Source: Haemaphysalis longicornis
Taxonomy: Eukaryota; Arthropoda; Arachnida; Ixodida; Ixodidae
Direction: 5' to 3'
NCBI GenBank assembly: GCA_013339765.2
Contig: CM023449.1
Span: forward strand, 37,402,353-37,466,352
Length of the DNA: 64,000 bases
Position numbers and translations under genes: made by a program. Below the pieces are notes generated by a model. The model was not told the DNA's origin and searched no databases. It worked only from the letters and a program-made list of their open reading frames with translations. Position 1 is the first letter of the stretch. Every line of letters starts with the position of its first letter. Positions 48,004 to 59,071 of this stretch are shown here, in pieces.

Positions 48004-48199
48004 ATTTGGAGTACGGGTGTGTAGAGAATTGGGTCAGCACATTCGCCGGTCTGCGCATTCCAGAGGAGTGACGTCATAGCCGCGGCAGACGCACTGGCGT
48101 CGGCGCGTGCCAGCTGTGCTCCTCCTTTGCGCAGTAGCTAACTCTGACGCTGCGCAGGAGCCGCTTGATAGCCGCTTGATAGCCTCCTGGAGAGCCGTG

Positions 48200-48298
48200 C
48201 TGCGCATGCGCGAGAAGCAGTGACTGGACTGGACTGGACTGGACTAGACCGGACTGGACTGAATTAGATTGGATTGGATTGAATTGGATTGGATTGGA
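48200..48298 (+). repeat. Pentanucleotide array (TGGAC/GGATT)n beside GCGCATGCGCGAG
   Basis: GCGCATGCGCGAG (48202-48214) is followed by TGGAC units (48223-48262) that switch to GGATT units (to 48298). Confidence 0.85.
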
Positions 48299-51108
48299 AA
48301 TCGTTTTAGCAGCAGTAAGCATAATCAGCTAATCCTAGACAACCAGGAAACCTAATAATAGCCAGCTGAACCTTAGCTCACGCTACGTATACCGTGGCAT
48401 AGCCGAGCTAAGCCACTGCTAATTTTTTTAAAGAATACTCATAAAGTTTAGAACGCCTCTAAGGGGAAGTGCCATTTCAGTCCTATTGCAGGTCATTGAT
48501 TTTATGTTCGGTGGATCCCATTATCGTTTGCTTGCATCGCTTATTTGTTAATATATGCCCGCGTGTGTGGGTGGATGTGCGTTTGCGCCCGCTTGTCCGC
48601 GCGTCTGCGCGTGCGGATGTGCCAGTGGCCTTGTGTAAAAAAAAAGGAAGGTTTTGCTCATAAGCTTGGATTCTCGTCCCAGCATGTTCTCGTTACCCCC
48701 ACAGGCAGCAACAGCATAGTTTGCGGCTCTTAGATGAAATTTTCAGGTCATTTTCGGTTTTCAGTTGTTGTTTTTTTTGCTTCAAAGTCTACGCTGGCTT
48801 TATGACTAGTTTGCACCATTTAAATTTGCAAGGATGAATTTTATGGTCTAAGTGTGTCTAGTAAATAGACTTGGCCCGAATGGACGTAACGCTGCGCTCT
48901 ACGGCAAAAGGAAATGTATTCCCTCAAGTACACCTGAATGAATCATCTGTGCACAGAGAGGTTGTCAGAACACAGGGGCTGTCTGGCTGTCTTTTACTCG
49001 TCATCATTTGTTAGCCCTGCTGTAGCTGCGTTGCTGTTGCTCCCTGCGAAAAGGAGATGACCCGAGATCTGCACTGAGACCCGACCGAGCCCTACCTTCA
49101 CCGTTCTCTCTTTTCAGTGATCTTGATGCAAACATAAACCAAAAGTTCGTCAATCTTTTCAGTGAACTTCTAAGTATATAGAATATCATGACAGCTGATG
49201 ACTTTATTCAAGTGCGTCAAAAGAATTTGGAGGAGGAGAATAAGAGGTAAGATACACCTCACTGAATGAGAAAAAGCAAATGTAGAAATTAATAAGCTTT
49301 GGCATGCATAAAATTTCTTCTACCGCGTTTCAGCCACTTCCGCAACCCGGCGTTCCATTTATGCGACGCTCAATTTTTAGTTTGATGTGTGGGTTCCATT
49401 GAGCTAGCCAGCCTGCACACTGCCTGGTGCACACGGCCTGCACACTGCGAACACACTTCCTTGCAGTGAACTGTGTGGATTCAGTTGGCTGCAGGCGACA
49501 GAGAAAGTTCGTATCTCCGTCATTAAGAAGAAACATGATTCTGTGGTTACCAGAAACACATGATGGTATTGGTGAGCGTTATAACGCTTTTTTATAAATG
49601 GAACAAATATACGTGGAACCCCGCCATTAGCTTGTCATCCACCACAGGCAGACAATTGATCTTGAAAAAGGGGTACAAAATGGGGAGATATTTTAACCGT
49701 TCTTTCGGCTGGTTCAACTGCAGGCCGTTTTGTTGAGCGCAGACATGTAGATACACGTAAACAGCTCCCACATAGCTTCGGAATTTGTGTGGCCGCACTT
49801 GAATCGTTCCTTCATGGGGTGCCCCCTTGTTCATAAACATAGGTTATTAGAATAAACCTCTCTGTTTGAAATACATGGTCCTTTCGTTCTATGTGGAATA
49901 ATACGTCGTGATGCAACCGTGGTCACTGTCATCGTCATTAATTACCCTGTTCTGGTTGCAATAGCGCAGGTGACACCAGTTAGAACTTGGAACACACAGC
50001 ATCCCTCTACGAAAACAGGAGTCGAAAAATAGTAAGTACATTATTAAGTGTAATAAAGTTCAATAAGTAGAAAGTACCATATCATGGGCAGTAAAGACAA
50101 CACAGAGTTAATAAAATGGCGTAGTGGCAGCAACATCAACTGCGAGGCGTCACAAAGCACCAAACTTCACTTCGACGAAGCGTGCAAATTCGTCGATAAT
50201 AGCGCAACGAACTTCACTTCCGCACGCACGTGCGCTCAACTTCAACTTCTCTGTTTGCCTGAGGACTTGATAATTGCCAATACGAACCGATCCTAACTTT
50301 TATTTTTCTCTTTCTTTACACAACCGCTCTCAAAGAATGGACCAGCGGTGGGCGACGGAGTTTGCCCAACCTCGGTTGATTGAAGTTAAGCAGAGTCGCG
50401 GTTGCTGATCCTCGGATTGGTGTCTCCACACACTCGAGCCCGCCTCCGCAAACGGGTTCACGAAGCATTCAAGACCCGGAAGAAGAGGGGAAAGCAATCC
50501 CGAAGGCCGGGAACCATCCCCGGTTTCTCTTTGCTTGTCTTCCTGCGTTACTCAGTGCATGCGCCGAGAGGGGGCGCTCGCTTGGCTCGGAGGTGCCTCC
50601 GTCGATAGTTCCGGCGTGGGCTCGGCGCCGGACGTGCGAGTGGGGATGCCGAACCGCAAGGACGCCCATGGGACCTCGTTGAACTGAATCCGAGACGACC
50701 CCGCTACGTTCGCTGAAAGCGTGGGCTCTGCCCCGCAGTTTCGAATTCAAATCACCTTTTTTTTGTTCACGGATAGGGCTGCTACCTGCGTAGGATGGTG
50801 ACTTGCGGAGGGGAATAATTGCCTGCGCTGGATCTCGTTAACGACTGTGGTGTATGACTATTTATATTAGGTGAGAACAACTCGCATACGGAATTTTTTT
50901 TAACAACGAAGCTGTCGAGCAAATTGCTTGTGAGTGTTGCCCGCAGTAAAAAATACCAGCAAAATGTCGAGCGCTCTTGCACGCGTGCCTCTAGCGTATG
51001 TTTGCAATGCTCATCATACCCTTTTAGAAAGATTGGCCAATACTGGCCAACAGCAAAACTACAGCGTTCGCCGAATGCCTATAGCGCTCGTTCGTCAAGC
51101 CGAGCATA
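48299..51108. other. Unassigned DNA
   Basis: About 2.8 kb without a recognised gene or element. Confidence 0.4.
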
Positions 51109-51192
51109 CTGTTGGGACTGGCCTTCCCAGCGCTGTCACCACTGTTGGGAATCAGCCATCCCGACGCCGTTACCACTGTTGGGACTAGGCCA
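51109..51192 (+). repeat. Minisatellite of ACTGTTGGGACTGGCC units
   Basis: Three units of 32-34 bp begin at 51109, 51141 and 51175. The unit head is the same as the outer edge of the putative LTR at 52831 (ACTGTTGTGACTGGCC). Confidence 0.75.
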
Positions 51193-51221
51193 TATCTCAC
51201 CGTAGTTGATTCAGCGTCTAA

Positions 51222-51350
51222 AGGTCCAACGAGACGAAAGTTCCAAAACTGGACATTTCGTCTCGGTGGACCTTTCATCTTGTTGGACATTCAGGCTCGA
51301 TTGGACCTTCCGACTTGGTGGATCTTTCGTCTCGTGGGACATTCAGGCTC
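51222..51350 (+). repeat. 17-bp minisatellite TTGGACCTTTCGTCTCG, locus 1
   Basis: About six variant units, the first one in inverse orientation (AGGTCCAACGAGACGAAAG). They are the same units as 52568-52806. Confidence 0.8.
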
Positions 51351-51530
51351 CTCCGTATTATATGAACTTCCAGAGAACTCTACACAAAGACTGATTTACT
51401 GGTGATTGGTGCATCTTTCTCAACGGACTGCATTATCAGAAAACGAGGGAAGTTGTCAGGTCTTGTAAACAACTGAGCAGAAATTGGTGGGACAGCAATT
51501 ACTTCTTCATTACGTTGTGTTTTACTTTGT

Positions 51531-51653
51531 TTATTTTTACTGAATTGTTCTACTTTTACTTCCATGCCACTTTCATGTAATCACTATTGTTTGGCGCTCT
51601 TTGCCCTTAGTCGGCCTTGCGCCATTAAACTCCAAACATCATCATCATCATCA
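51531..51653 (+). repeat. CAT-tailed I-group element, 3' UTR only
   Basis: TTTTACTGAATT..TTTGGCGCTCTTTGCCC..GGCCTTGCGCC and a (CAT)n tail (51637-51653) match the 3' UTR of the element at 53950-56877. The coding region is absent. Confidence 0.75.
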
Positions 51654-52136
51654 ACTTCGGTGCGAGCCCTCTTCAAGGTTCGATCGTTTGGTTGGAGGGG
51701 TTTAGAATATACCATACGCTACACGGGGGTACTTTCTTCTCGAGCCTTAGCCTGTAAGCTAGAGAGGTCCCGGAGCTCCCTGCCTGGTAAACAGACAGGC
51801 AGCCCATCCGCCGGAGCTTGACCAGGGCTCCGACGGCCACCGTTCGAGGTTTTTACCCTTCACCTTAAAACTCATTACCACGGTCGGTTACAGCGTGAGT
51901 ATGGGGGCTCGGGGTCCGCGGTGTCGCCAATACCGTCACCAAGATTGCTCAAGGTGCCCCGTGCGGGGGACAACTGTCACGTGTATTTAGTGGTGCTACC
52001 ACTCTGTGTGTGAGGAACCCAACGCATTAGACCCTGACAAATTGCAGTACTCTAAACGAAACTTTATTGTTTGTTTTATTGACAGACGACATTGCTGAAA
52101 TTGACCACTGAACATCGCGGGACAATACGCTCACGT

Positions 52137-52321
52137 TCGTGCTGGTGAGCACGAGGTCGCGGGTTCGATTTGCGGCCGTGGCGGCCGTTTTTCAGATGGA
52201 GGCGAAAAGTGAAAATGTCCGTCCGTTCGAGATTTCGGGGCGCGTTAAAGGCGCCTCGGTGGTCAAAATAATCCGTAACTCTCCACTACGGTGCGCCTCA
52301 TCGTCTGTGTAGCGTCGGCGC

Positions 52322-52396
<75 letters not shown>
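52137..52396 (+). mobile_element. Tick-type tRNA-derived SINE with (AATC)n tail and target duplication
   Basis: Box B GGTTCGATT lies at 52162-52170, then GGAGGCGAAAAGTG, CGCGTTAAAGGCGCC and CTCTCCACTACGG, followed by (AATC)n at 52322-52396. The 13-bp target duplication AATACGCTCACGT (52124-52136) / AATGCGCTCACGT (52397-52409) differs at one base. The A-box end looks shortened. This is the best bounded copy of the family here. Confidence 0.85.
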
Positions 52397-52399
<3 letters not shown>

Positions 52400-52567
52400 G
52401 CGCTCACGTGCAACAGGTTACATGGACGCAAAACAGAGTCCTACATGAATAAGAATTTAAAAAATTGTCAAAACTGTCAGTTCAATTTGATGGGGTAAAA
52501 TTTTACACAACTGATTCAAACTCATTCTGTCCGCTTTATCCGAATGAACGCACAAAACGTATCTCAT

Positions 52568-52806
52568 TGTTGGACCCTTCGTCTCGTTGGATCTTTCAAG
52601 TAGATGGACATTCAGGTTCGATTGGACCTTCACACTCGGTGGATCTTTCGTCTCATTGGACATTCCGGCTCGATTGGACCTTTCGTCTCGTTGGATCTTT
52701 CATCTTGTTTGACATTCAGGCTCAATTGGACCTTTCGTCTCGCCGATCACGTTGCGAATTGGACCTTCGGACTCATTGGATATTTCATCTCGTTGGACAT
52801 TCAGGC
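52568..52806 (+). repeat. 17-bp minisatellite, locus 2, with three-unit higher order
   Basis: About 12-13 units cycle through three variants: TTGGACATTCAGGCTCGA, TTGGACCTTTCGTCTCG and TTGGATCTTTCATCTCG. This makes a roughly 51-bp higher-order period. Frames across it (for example 52604-52978) are repeat artefacts. Confidence 0.85.
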
Positions 52807-52830
52807 CACAAGCGTCACCGCAGCCACCAC

Positions 52831-53503
52831 TGTTGTGACTGGCCATCCGAGTGCAGTCACCGGTGTAGCGACATTGCCTTGTTCCGTCCGCTGTCGGCGC
52901 GGCGCAGAGCAGAGCGATGAAGTTCTCGACCCGACGAAAAGTTTACGCAACATATATGCACATTATGTACAAGTGTAACAAAGCCAATACATGGCTCGCA
53001 CAAAAGCGACAGCACCTCTTTCTCGGTGCCTCCGAACAGTTCCGCGCTCGCTGTGCTTCCGGGCGGGTTTTATACCGCCGGGAGGTCGTTGCGGCGGCGA
53101 GTGGTTTGAATCACTCCAATCAGGGACTTTCGCTGGCCGAAGAGAATTCCGAAGAATGGACGCGAAGCGGTTGCGTCATCCGAGCCGCACTGACGGGGAA
53201 AGGGAAGGCGCCTAGCGGCACCCTCTACAAGCATGTCGCTGCGCGTCTGCCGTCGGCCGTTCGCCCGATGCATGATTCGGCCGAGCCGTCACAACGGGAA
53301 AAGGAGAGGCGACTCTGCGACGATGCAAGTTTGGGCCTGTCGGCCGCTGGCGGTTTGGTCGAGGTTTGGATCGCCCCCGCTGTCGGCGCGTCGCCCCGTG
53401 CAGCGAATTTGGGCTGGGCGCTCTGGCACAACAATACCCACTGAGGGAGATTGGTCAATGTTGGCCACAAAAGCACTCCAGCATTCACCCTGTCGTGGCA
53501 ACA
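52831..53503 (-). mobile_element. Putative LTR, minus orientation
   Basis: The 673-bp unit starts TGTTGTGACTGG and ends GTCGTGGCAACA on the plus strand, so termini are TGTTG..CAACA on both strands. The minus strand has CGGTATAAAACCC (TATA, about 53066-53078) in the middle of a GC-rich unit. The flanks do not match as a target duplication. That would be expected if the lower-coordinate side is internal sequence, such as the minisatellite at 52568-52806. Long frames on both strands here (up to 182 codons) look like GC-driven openness. Confidence 0.4.
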
Positions 53504-53949
53504 GTTGCTCGGAGAAAGAATGACATCTCATAGCGTACGCCCCTGGTTCGCTCGTTCGCGTGCCCTCCTTGGCACGCGATCTGTATCGTAGAAGAGTCGC
53601 GACTTGAATGTCCAAGTTGCTCCGCATGGCCAGGCCGCGGGTAGTTCGCATGGCAGAAGAGGAAGAGGCCGCTCTTTTTTCAGAGGATCGACGTGCAAAG
53701 CATCCGCTAGAAACGATAACTCGCGTACGAAAACGTCGACAAAAGGAACGGGCTCGCTCCAGCCTTGCTGTTTTAAGGTCATTGAAATGCCATGCCGCCG
53801 ACGTCAACCACGACACCACGACAATACTAAAACTCATCTTTGTGTTCGCCTATGATCACCTACAACAGCTTCGCCAGTCAAGTGTTGCGCGTGAGTGCAA
53901 GCTTTCCTGAATTATTTTTAAATTGGGGCACTATTTCGACCCGAATTGC
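53504..53949. other. Unassigned DNA
   Basis: Nothing recognised. TGGCGCGCC is repeated at about 53952-53971, near the presumed 5' break of the next element. Confidence 0.4.
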
Positions 53950-56877
53950 AGTATGGCGCGCCGAATGGCGCGCCTTTCTCACATCCATAAATTGATACAC
54001 GGACACCCACAAGGTATGGACCCGAATACGTAAACTAAAAGGACAACACACACATAGCCTGCCCCTGGTTAGCACGACAGGGGATACTCTGGAAGATCAG
54101 GCTAACACACTTGCACAACACTTCCAACACGTGTCTAGTTTCTGCGCACTATACAAACACTTTTATGCAACACAAAACATCTGCTGAAAAGAAGCCTATA
54201 CCGCGACAAGAACAAGTCAAAGTCTGGATACAACTGTGAATTTACACTCCATGAGCTGAAGATTGCTCTTGCCACTTGTAAACCTTCTGCTCCAGGTGCA
54301 GACAACATTACATACACTATGATTCAACACCTACACCTAGACACCCTTGAGACACTCCTGCACCTATACAACCAAATATGGCTATCGGGGCACCTTCCAA
54401 GGCTTTGGAGGGAGGCCATAGTTGTGGCTTTTCTGAAAGAAGGGAAGGACCTTTCTTCTCCCGCAAGCTATAGACCTATTGCCCTGACAAGCTGCCTGTG
54501 CAAGCTCTTCGAGAAGATGATTAACCGGAGGCTCATGTACTTTCTTGAGTACAATGGTCTTCTCGAGAGCTGCCAGGCAGGCTTCCGGGCAGGGCGATCC
54601 ACAAACGATCAATTAGTTGCACTGGAATCTTATATTAAGGATGCCTTTATACACAAACAGTACTGTATGACCGTATTTTTTTATATCAAGAAAGCTTATG
54701 ATACGGCATGGCGTTATGGCATTCTTGCAGACCTAAAATCCTACGGTGTAACAGGTAACATGCTGAACACTCTTTCCAGTTACCTGTCTGAACGAACATT
54801 TCGAGTCGGTACGGCACTCTCAAACGTTCACGTGCAGGAGAATGGCGTGCCTCAAGTTGGCGTATTGAGCTGCACCTTGTTTATAGTTAAGATGAACTCT
54901 CTCCGAAAGGCACTGCCGCCAACCATATCCTGCTTGACGTATGTAGATGACGTTCAAATATCTTTCAAATCATGTAACATATCCATTTGTGAACGTCAGG
55001 TACAGCTTGGGGTAAACAAACTTTCCCGCTGGGCAGATGAAAATGGATTTAAACTTAATTCTTCTAAAAGTACCTGCGTTGTATTCTCAAAAAGGCGGGG
55101 CATCCTGCCCGATCCCGACATAAAATGTTTTGGTGACTCGATTCCAGTAAAAAGAGAACACAAGTTTTTGGGTGTGGTGTTTGACGAGAAACTCACATTC
55201 ATACCTCACATCAGACAACTAAAACATAAATGCCTCAAAGCAATAAACATACTTAAGGTCCTTTCACACCACTCCTATGGCGCGGACAAGCAACTCCTCT
55301 TACGTGTCTTCACAAGCTTGGTGGGGTCCCGCTTGGACTATGGGAGCGTGGTTTATGGGGCGGCAACAAAAACAGCGCTGAAAATGCTAGACCCAGTGCT
55401 TCACTTGGGGCTTCGCCTCGCGTCGGACGCTTTCCGTACAAGCCCCGTACAAAGCCTATACCTCGAGTGCGACAAATGGTCGCTAGATCATCAGCGAACA
55501 TACATAGATCTTCTGTACGCTTTTAAAATTTCGTCAATAACCCACCATCCTTTCAAACCATTCATTTGTGATACACCCATGTCCCAACTCCTTCTTAATC
55601 GTCCATCTATCTCTGCTCCGTTCTCACATAGGGTGAGACAGGAAGTGTCAGAATTATCTGTCACCTTTTCAGACAACTACAAATCAACCCTTTCCGACTT
55701 TTTACCACCATGGCAGCTGCGCCCCGTGTCGTGCGATTTGTCCTTTGTAGCGATTGATAAAAAACGAGTACCCACAGCTGCAATTCTTCAGCACTTCTTG
55801 TTCCTTCAAGATAAATACAAGTGTGCAGAATTCTTTAGCGACGCCTCAAAAACAGCCCGTATGGTGTCGTGTGCTGCGCACGGACCTGATTTTAGGGTGT
55901 CTAACACTTTAAACTCGAAAAGCAGCATTTTTACGGCTGAAGCCTATGGGATATTTTTGGTTTTAAAGCACATAGTTCATCATAACATTCCCAAGTCCAT
56001 CATCTTCACAGATTCCTTGAGTGTAGTACGTGCATTGTCATCTAAGCAGCTTTGTAAAAACCATGTTATTCATATAGTTTACAAAACCATTATGTTAGCT
56101 TATGCATTAAGTCTTGAAGTGACCGTATGCTGGGTGCCAGGTCACTCGGGGATCGCCGGAAACGAGACAGCAGATCAAATGGCCGCTGCTACTGCACTTG
56201 CAAACACGGTGGACATAACAACAATACCGTACACTTACCTTAAGTCACACATCCGACAACACCTTCGCAATACATGGCAAGCACACTGGAATGAACAGGC
56301 AGACAAGCTACACGTTATAAAGACACTCTTGGGAGCATACACCACTGACACACACAACAGGCACAATGAAGTTACCCTGGCTCGATTACGGATAGGCCAC
56401 ACGCATGCAACACACTCATGCCTGCTCACGGGATCTCCAAGACCCTTGTGTAGCAGGTGTGGAGACGGCCTATCCGTGATCCATGTGCTACTTCAATGCA
56501 AAGCACTCCACACAACACGACAGAAACACTTCGCCGACCTCTACAGACAACACATTCCACTACACCCAGCATTGTTTTTAGCGGATGACCCCATGGTTCC
56601 TGTACAACGCACGTTTAAGTTTCTTAGTGACATCAAGTTTTTACACCTGGTTTCCTATGACGCGTAGTTGCTTTTAAACCCGATCTCATGACACGCACCA
56701 TCACAACCTGGCCTTTTACACCAGCCATCCTCATTGTCTTTTACTGAATTCACTTTGCTTTTTGTTGAACAGTCTTAGCGTTTACGATTACATCCTTCAT
56801 TCCTAACCACCGTTTTGGCGCTCTTTGCCCTCGTTGGCCTTGCGCCATAAAACATCATCATCATCATCATCATCACG
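53950..56877 (+). mobile_element. I-group non-LTR retrotransposon, 5'-truncated, CAT-tailed
   Basis: The element runs from a frameshifted inter-domain segment (LPLVSTTGDTLEDQANTLAQ frame near 54060-54115) through RT, RNase H and a Cys/His segment to a roughly 210-bp 3' UTR. The UTR contains TTTGGCGCTCTTTGCCCTCG and ends in (CAT)n (56853-56876). The 5' endonuclease and ORF1 are missing, so the copy is dead on arrival. Related 3' ends lie at 27015-27678 and 51531-51653, and a further remnant of the same UTR directly follows at about 56889-56925. The 5' boundary is approximate. Confidence 0.85.
54319..56667 (+). CDS. Reverse transcriptase-RNase H, catalytically damaged
   Basis: The frame is open for 782 codons from the first Met and continues upstream without a stop to about 54142, so the Met is not the native start. 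RT occupies roughly residues 30-300: SYRPIALTSCLCKLFEKM (50-67), QAGFRAGRST (86-95), motif A FFYIKKAYD (120-128), VPQVGVLS (177-184), YVDD (208-211). RNase H lies at about 505-625, with D508 (FSDAS), E541 (TAEAYG), D565 (FTDSLS), PGHSG (607-611) and D619 (NETADQ). A C-x2-C-x7-H-x4-C cluster follows at C711, C714, H722 and C727. Two changes break it: the first catalytic Asp of motif A is Tyr122, and Gly after PQ is Val180. Both are explicable as single G-to-T changes. RNase H residues look intact. The domain order RT-RNase H is that of I-group non-LTR elements. Confidence 0.85.
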   Translation: MIQHLHLDTLETLLHLYNQIWLSGHLPRLWREAIVVAFLKEGKDLSSPASYRPIALTSCLCKLFEKMINRRLMYFLEYNGLLESCQAGFRAGRSTNDQLVALESYIKDAFIHKQYCMTVFFYIKKAYDTAWRYGILADLKSYGVTGNMLNTLSSYLSERTFRVGTALSNVHVQENGVPQVGVLSCTLFIVKMNSLRKALPPTISCLTYVDDVQISFKSCNISICERQVQLGVNKLSRWADENGFKLNSSKSTCVVFSKRRGILPDPDIKCFGDSIPVKREHKFLGVVFDEKLTFIPHIRQLKHKCLKAINILKVLSHHSYGADKQLLLRVFTSLVGSRLDYGSVVYGAATKTALKMLDPVLHLGLRLASDAFRTSPVQSLYLECDKWSLDHQRTYIDLLYAFKISSITHHPFKPFICDTPMSQLLLNRPSISAPFSHRVRQEVSELSVTFSDNYKSTLSDFLPPWQLRPVSCDLSFVAIDKKRVPTAAILQHFLFLQDKYKCAEFFSDASKTARMVSCAAHGPDFRVSNTLNSKSSIFTAEAYGIFLVLKHIVHHNIPKSIIFTDSLSVVRALSSKQLCKNHVIHIVYKTIMLAYALSLEVTVCWVPGHSGIAGNETADQMAAATALANTVDITTIPYTYLKSHIRQHLRNTWQAHWNEQADKLHVIKTLLGAYTTDTHNRHNEVTLARLRIGHTHATHSCLLTGSPRPLCSRCGDGLSVIHVLLQCKALHTTRQKHFADLYRQHIPLHPALFLADDPMVPVQRTFKFLSDIKFLHLVSYDA

Positions 56878-59071
56878 GTTAATGAGCTGACGCTCTTTGT
56901 CTTGCCCCGTTGGCCTACCGTAATTCGATGTTTGTAAAAAAGGCACTCCATACGTTGGTCCTCCGCAACACGTTCAAAATTCCGAGTTTCATGATTAAAT
57001 TTGGTTAAAATGATAATTTGCAGCCGTATATCATTGCAAAAAATATTTTCGTAATACCGACGAAACGTCACAATACGATACATATCTTCACACAGTAAAT
57101 TCGCATCATCTTGGAATGGTTGAAACATTCTTGCCATTTTTTTTGAAGAAAATATCTTTGGGGCTCTTCATACTTTCCGCGATCTAGCACTCCCTAGCGC
57201 AAGAACTCAGCCATTTAGTCAGCATGGCGAGTGCAGACCATACCGAGCATTCCGTCTCGGAAACAAATTAATTGTAATGGGATGGCGTACTGTGTTTCGT
57301 TGCCCTTGAAAACACTACTTGCAGTCATGGAAATGTCTCCGAAAGGTTAAATTGTTCTGCTGCCCCTGCGATGCAACTGCAACACTGCCCCCCCCTCCCC
57401 CTACTCTTCATACTCTGAAAGTTTTTCATCATCATCATAATAATAATAATAATAATCATCATCCTTCCCTCTCGTTTTTCTATTGAGAAACAGCGGTTTG
57501 TTCAATGTATTCACCTTTCTCATGTTCGTACTGATGAAGCCAAACCTATCGGGGTATCGACTGTCACCATTTGTTTTGTCTTTGTTCCACTTGGAATACC
57601 TAACCCCAAGCATTTTTATCGTTTGCTTTGATGAACTCTTTTATCAACGACGTTTTTAATTTTTTTATTTGCTTTCGTAGTAACAGTATAACGTTCACGC
57701 CTAACTAAAAGAATGCCGCTACTCCCGGGTAAGTTGTCACATTTTGCCTCGGAAACGTGCGTGGTTTCCTTCGCGCTTTATAATATGGACCTATATAAGC
57801 TATATGAGCTATTTTAGTAGCTTGGCTAGTCCTGCCTGTGCACATCGTCTTCAGACATTCTTTTACTTCGGCCAGCCGGCTGATTGCAATTAAAGACAGA
57901 CACTAGAATCTTTATATTTAGGTATCCCGCGAAAGTGTTACGCCTTTAAAAGTCATGACTTTCACAATCAATTATTGGCGGTCACTACTGCGCTCGCTAA
58001 TACGCGTATGCATCTACTTGTTATCGGAAGGGACAAGGGTACTAGCCCCCGTCGTGCAATTCATGTTTTGCATTTGTTTAAGGTGATTGGGGATTTCTGA
58101 GTGCAGAGACGTTTTTGGTCGTCCACTGGGACCATATGCACCAGATGCCACCTAGCGGATCGCTCGGAATTGGCCTATGTCCGCTTGCGAAACTTCTACA
58201 ACAAACCCACTATTTTCACCCTCCCCCCGTCCCCCGCACCGTGACCAAGATGCGCACTCAATAAGGATCCAACGCTGTCATATAATTTTTTCTTCCCCCG
58301 AATGGTTTCTTTGTGCACAAAAAAAAAGCCGTCGTACGCATTTTTCCTTTGGTAAATAAGGATTCTTTGATGTCTGTCAGGTTGCTTTACGCTCCCAGCG
58401 ACATTAAGTATCCCGAATGAAACGAAAATATGTACGTCCCACATCCAAATGAGCAAAAAAAACGCAGTATCAAACTCTTTTCGAGTGAGCTACCCCCCGA
58501 GAAAGAGAAAGTTAAACCCCTGGACTTGCTTTTTAATGCCACTGGCCAGTGCTTACTGAACAACTAGAATCTCCAAATAAAACGTAAGTTGAGGTACATC
58601 TCGCCCGTGAAGCAGCCTGAATTTCTATAAATTTTGTTCAGTGTACTGGCGCTCGCTGCTGCCGGCTGCTGCTCCTTTCTGGTAATCCGAGTTGACGAGC
58701 CGAAACTTCCGCAAGAATAACCCGGCATTGATAATAACAGAACCCGAACGCAGAGATCTGCACGTCTTCCCTCATCCAATCCAGACGAGGTTTACTTGTA
58801 ATTAGAGTAATCTATTAGCATGTATTTTTTTCTGCTGTTTTGTCTGAAAGATTTTACTCAAGAGTGCGTAAGCCATTTGACTAACCGTGTTTGCTTCTCG
58901 GTTTGCATCCTAAGCTGTCAAGGGCCTTACGCTATAATGTTCCCAAGCTGATATCATACGGACGCGGGTTGATTTTGTTTGCCACCTTTGCAGCTTTTAT
59001 CTCAAGACGGTCATTTTTTTTTAATGTTTAGGTCGAAAAAAGCCTTGAATAACCCGAACGGAAGTGGCTCC
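56878..59071. other. 3' UTR remnant, microsatellite and unassigned DNA
   Basis: GACGCTCTTTGTCTTGCCCCG (about 56893-56913) resembles the retrotransposon 3' UTR just upstream, suggesting an older adjacent insertion. A mixed (ATC/ATA)n microsatellite lies at 57427-57463. The rest is unassigned. Confidence 0.5.

Noticed and set aside
52465..52978. Frames of 124-151 codons with repeated WTFRL/DLSSRW-like peptides
   Set aside because: They follow the 17-bp minisatellite, whose period keeps frame; no protein-family signal is present.
52917..53837. Overlapping 175- and 182-codon frames on opposite strands
   Set aside because: High GC and openness on both strands; the region is better explained as a putative LTR and flank.
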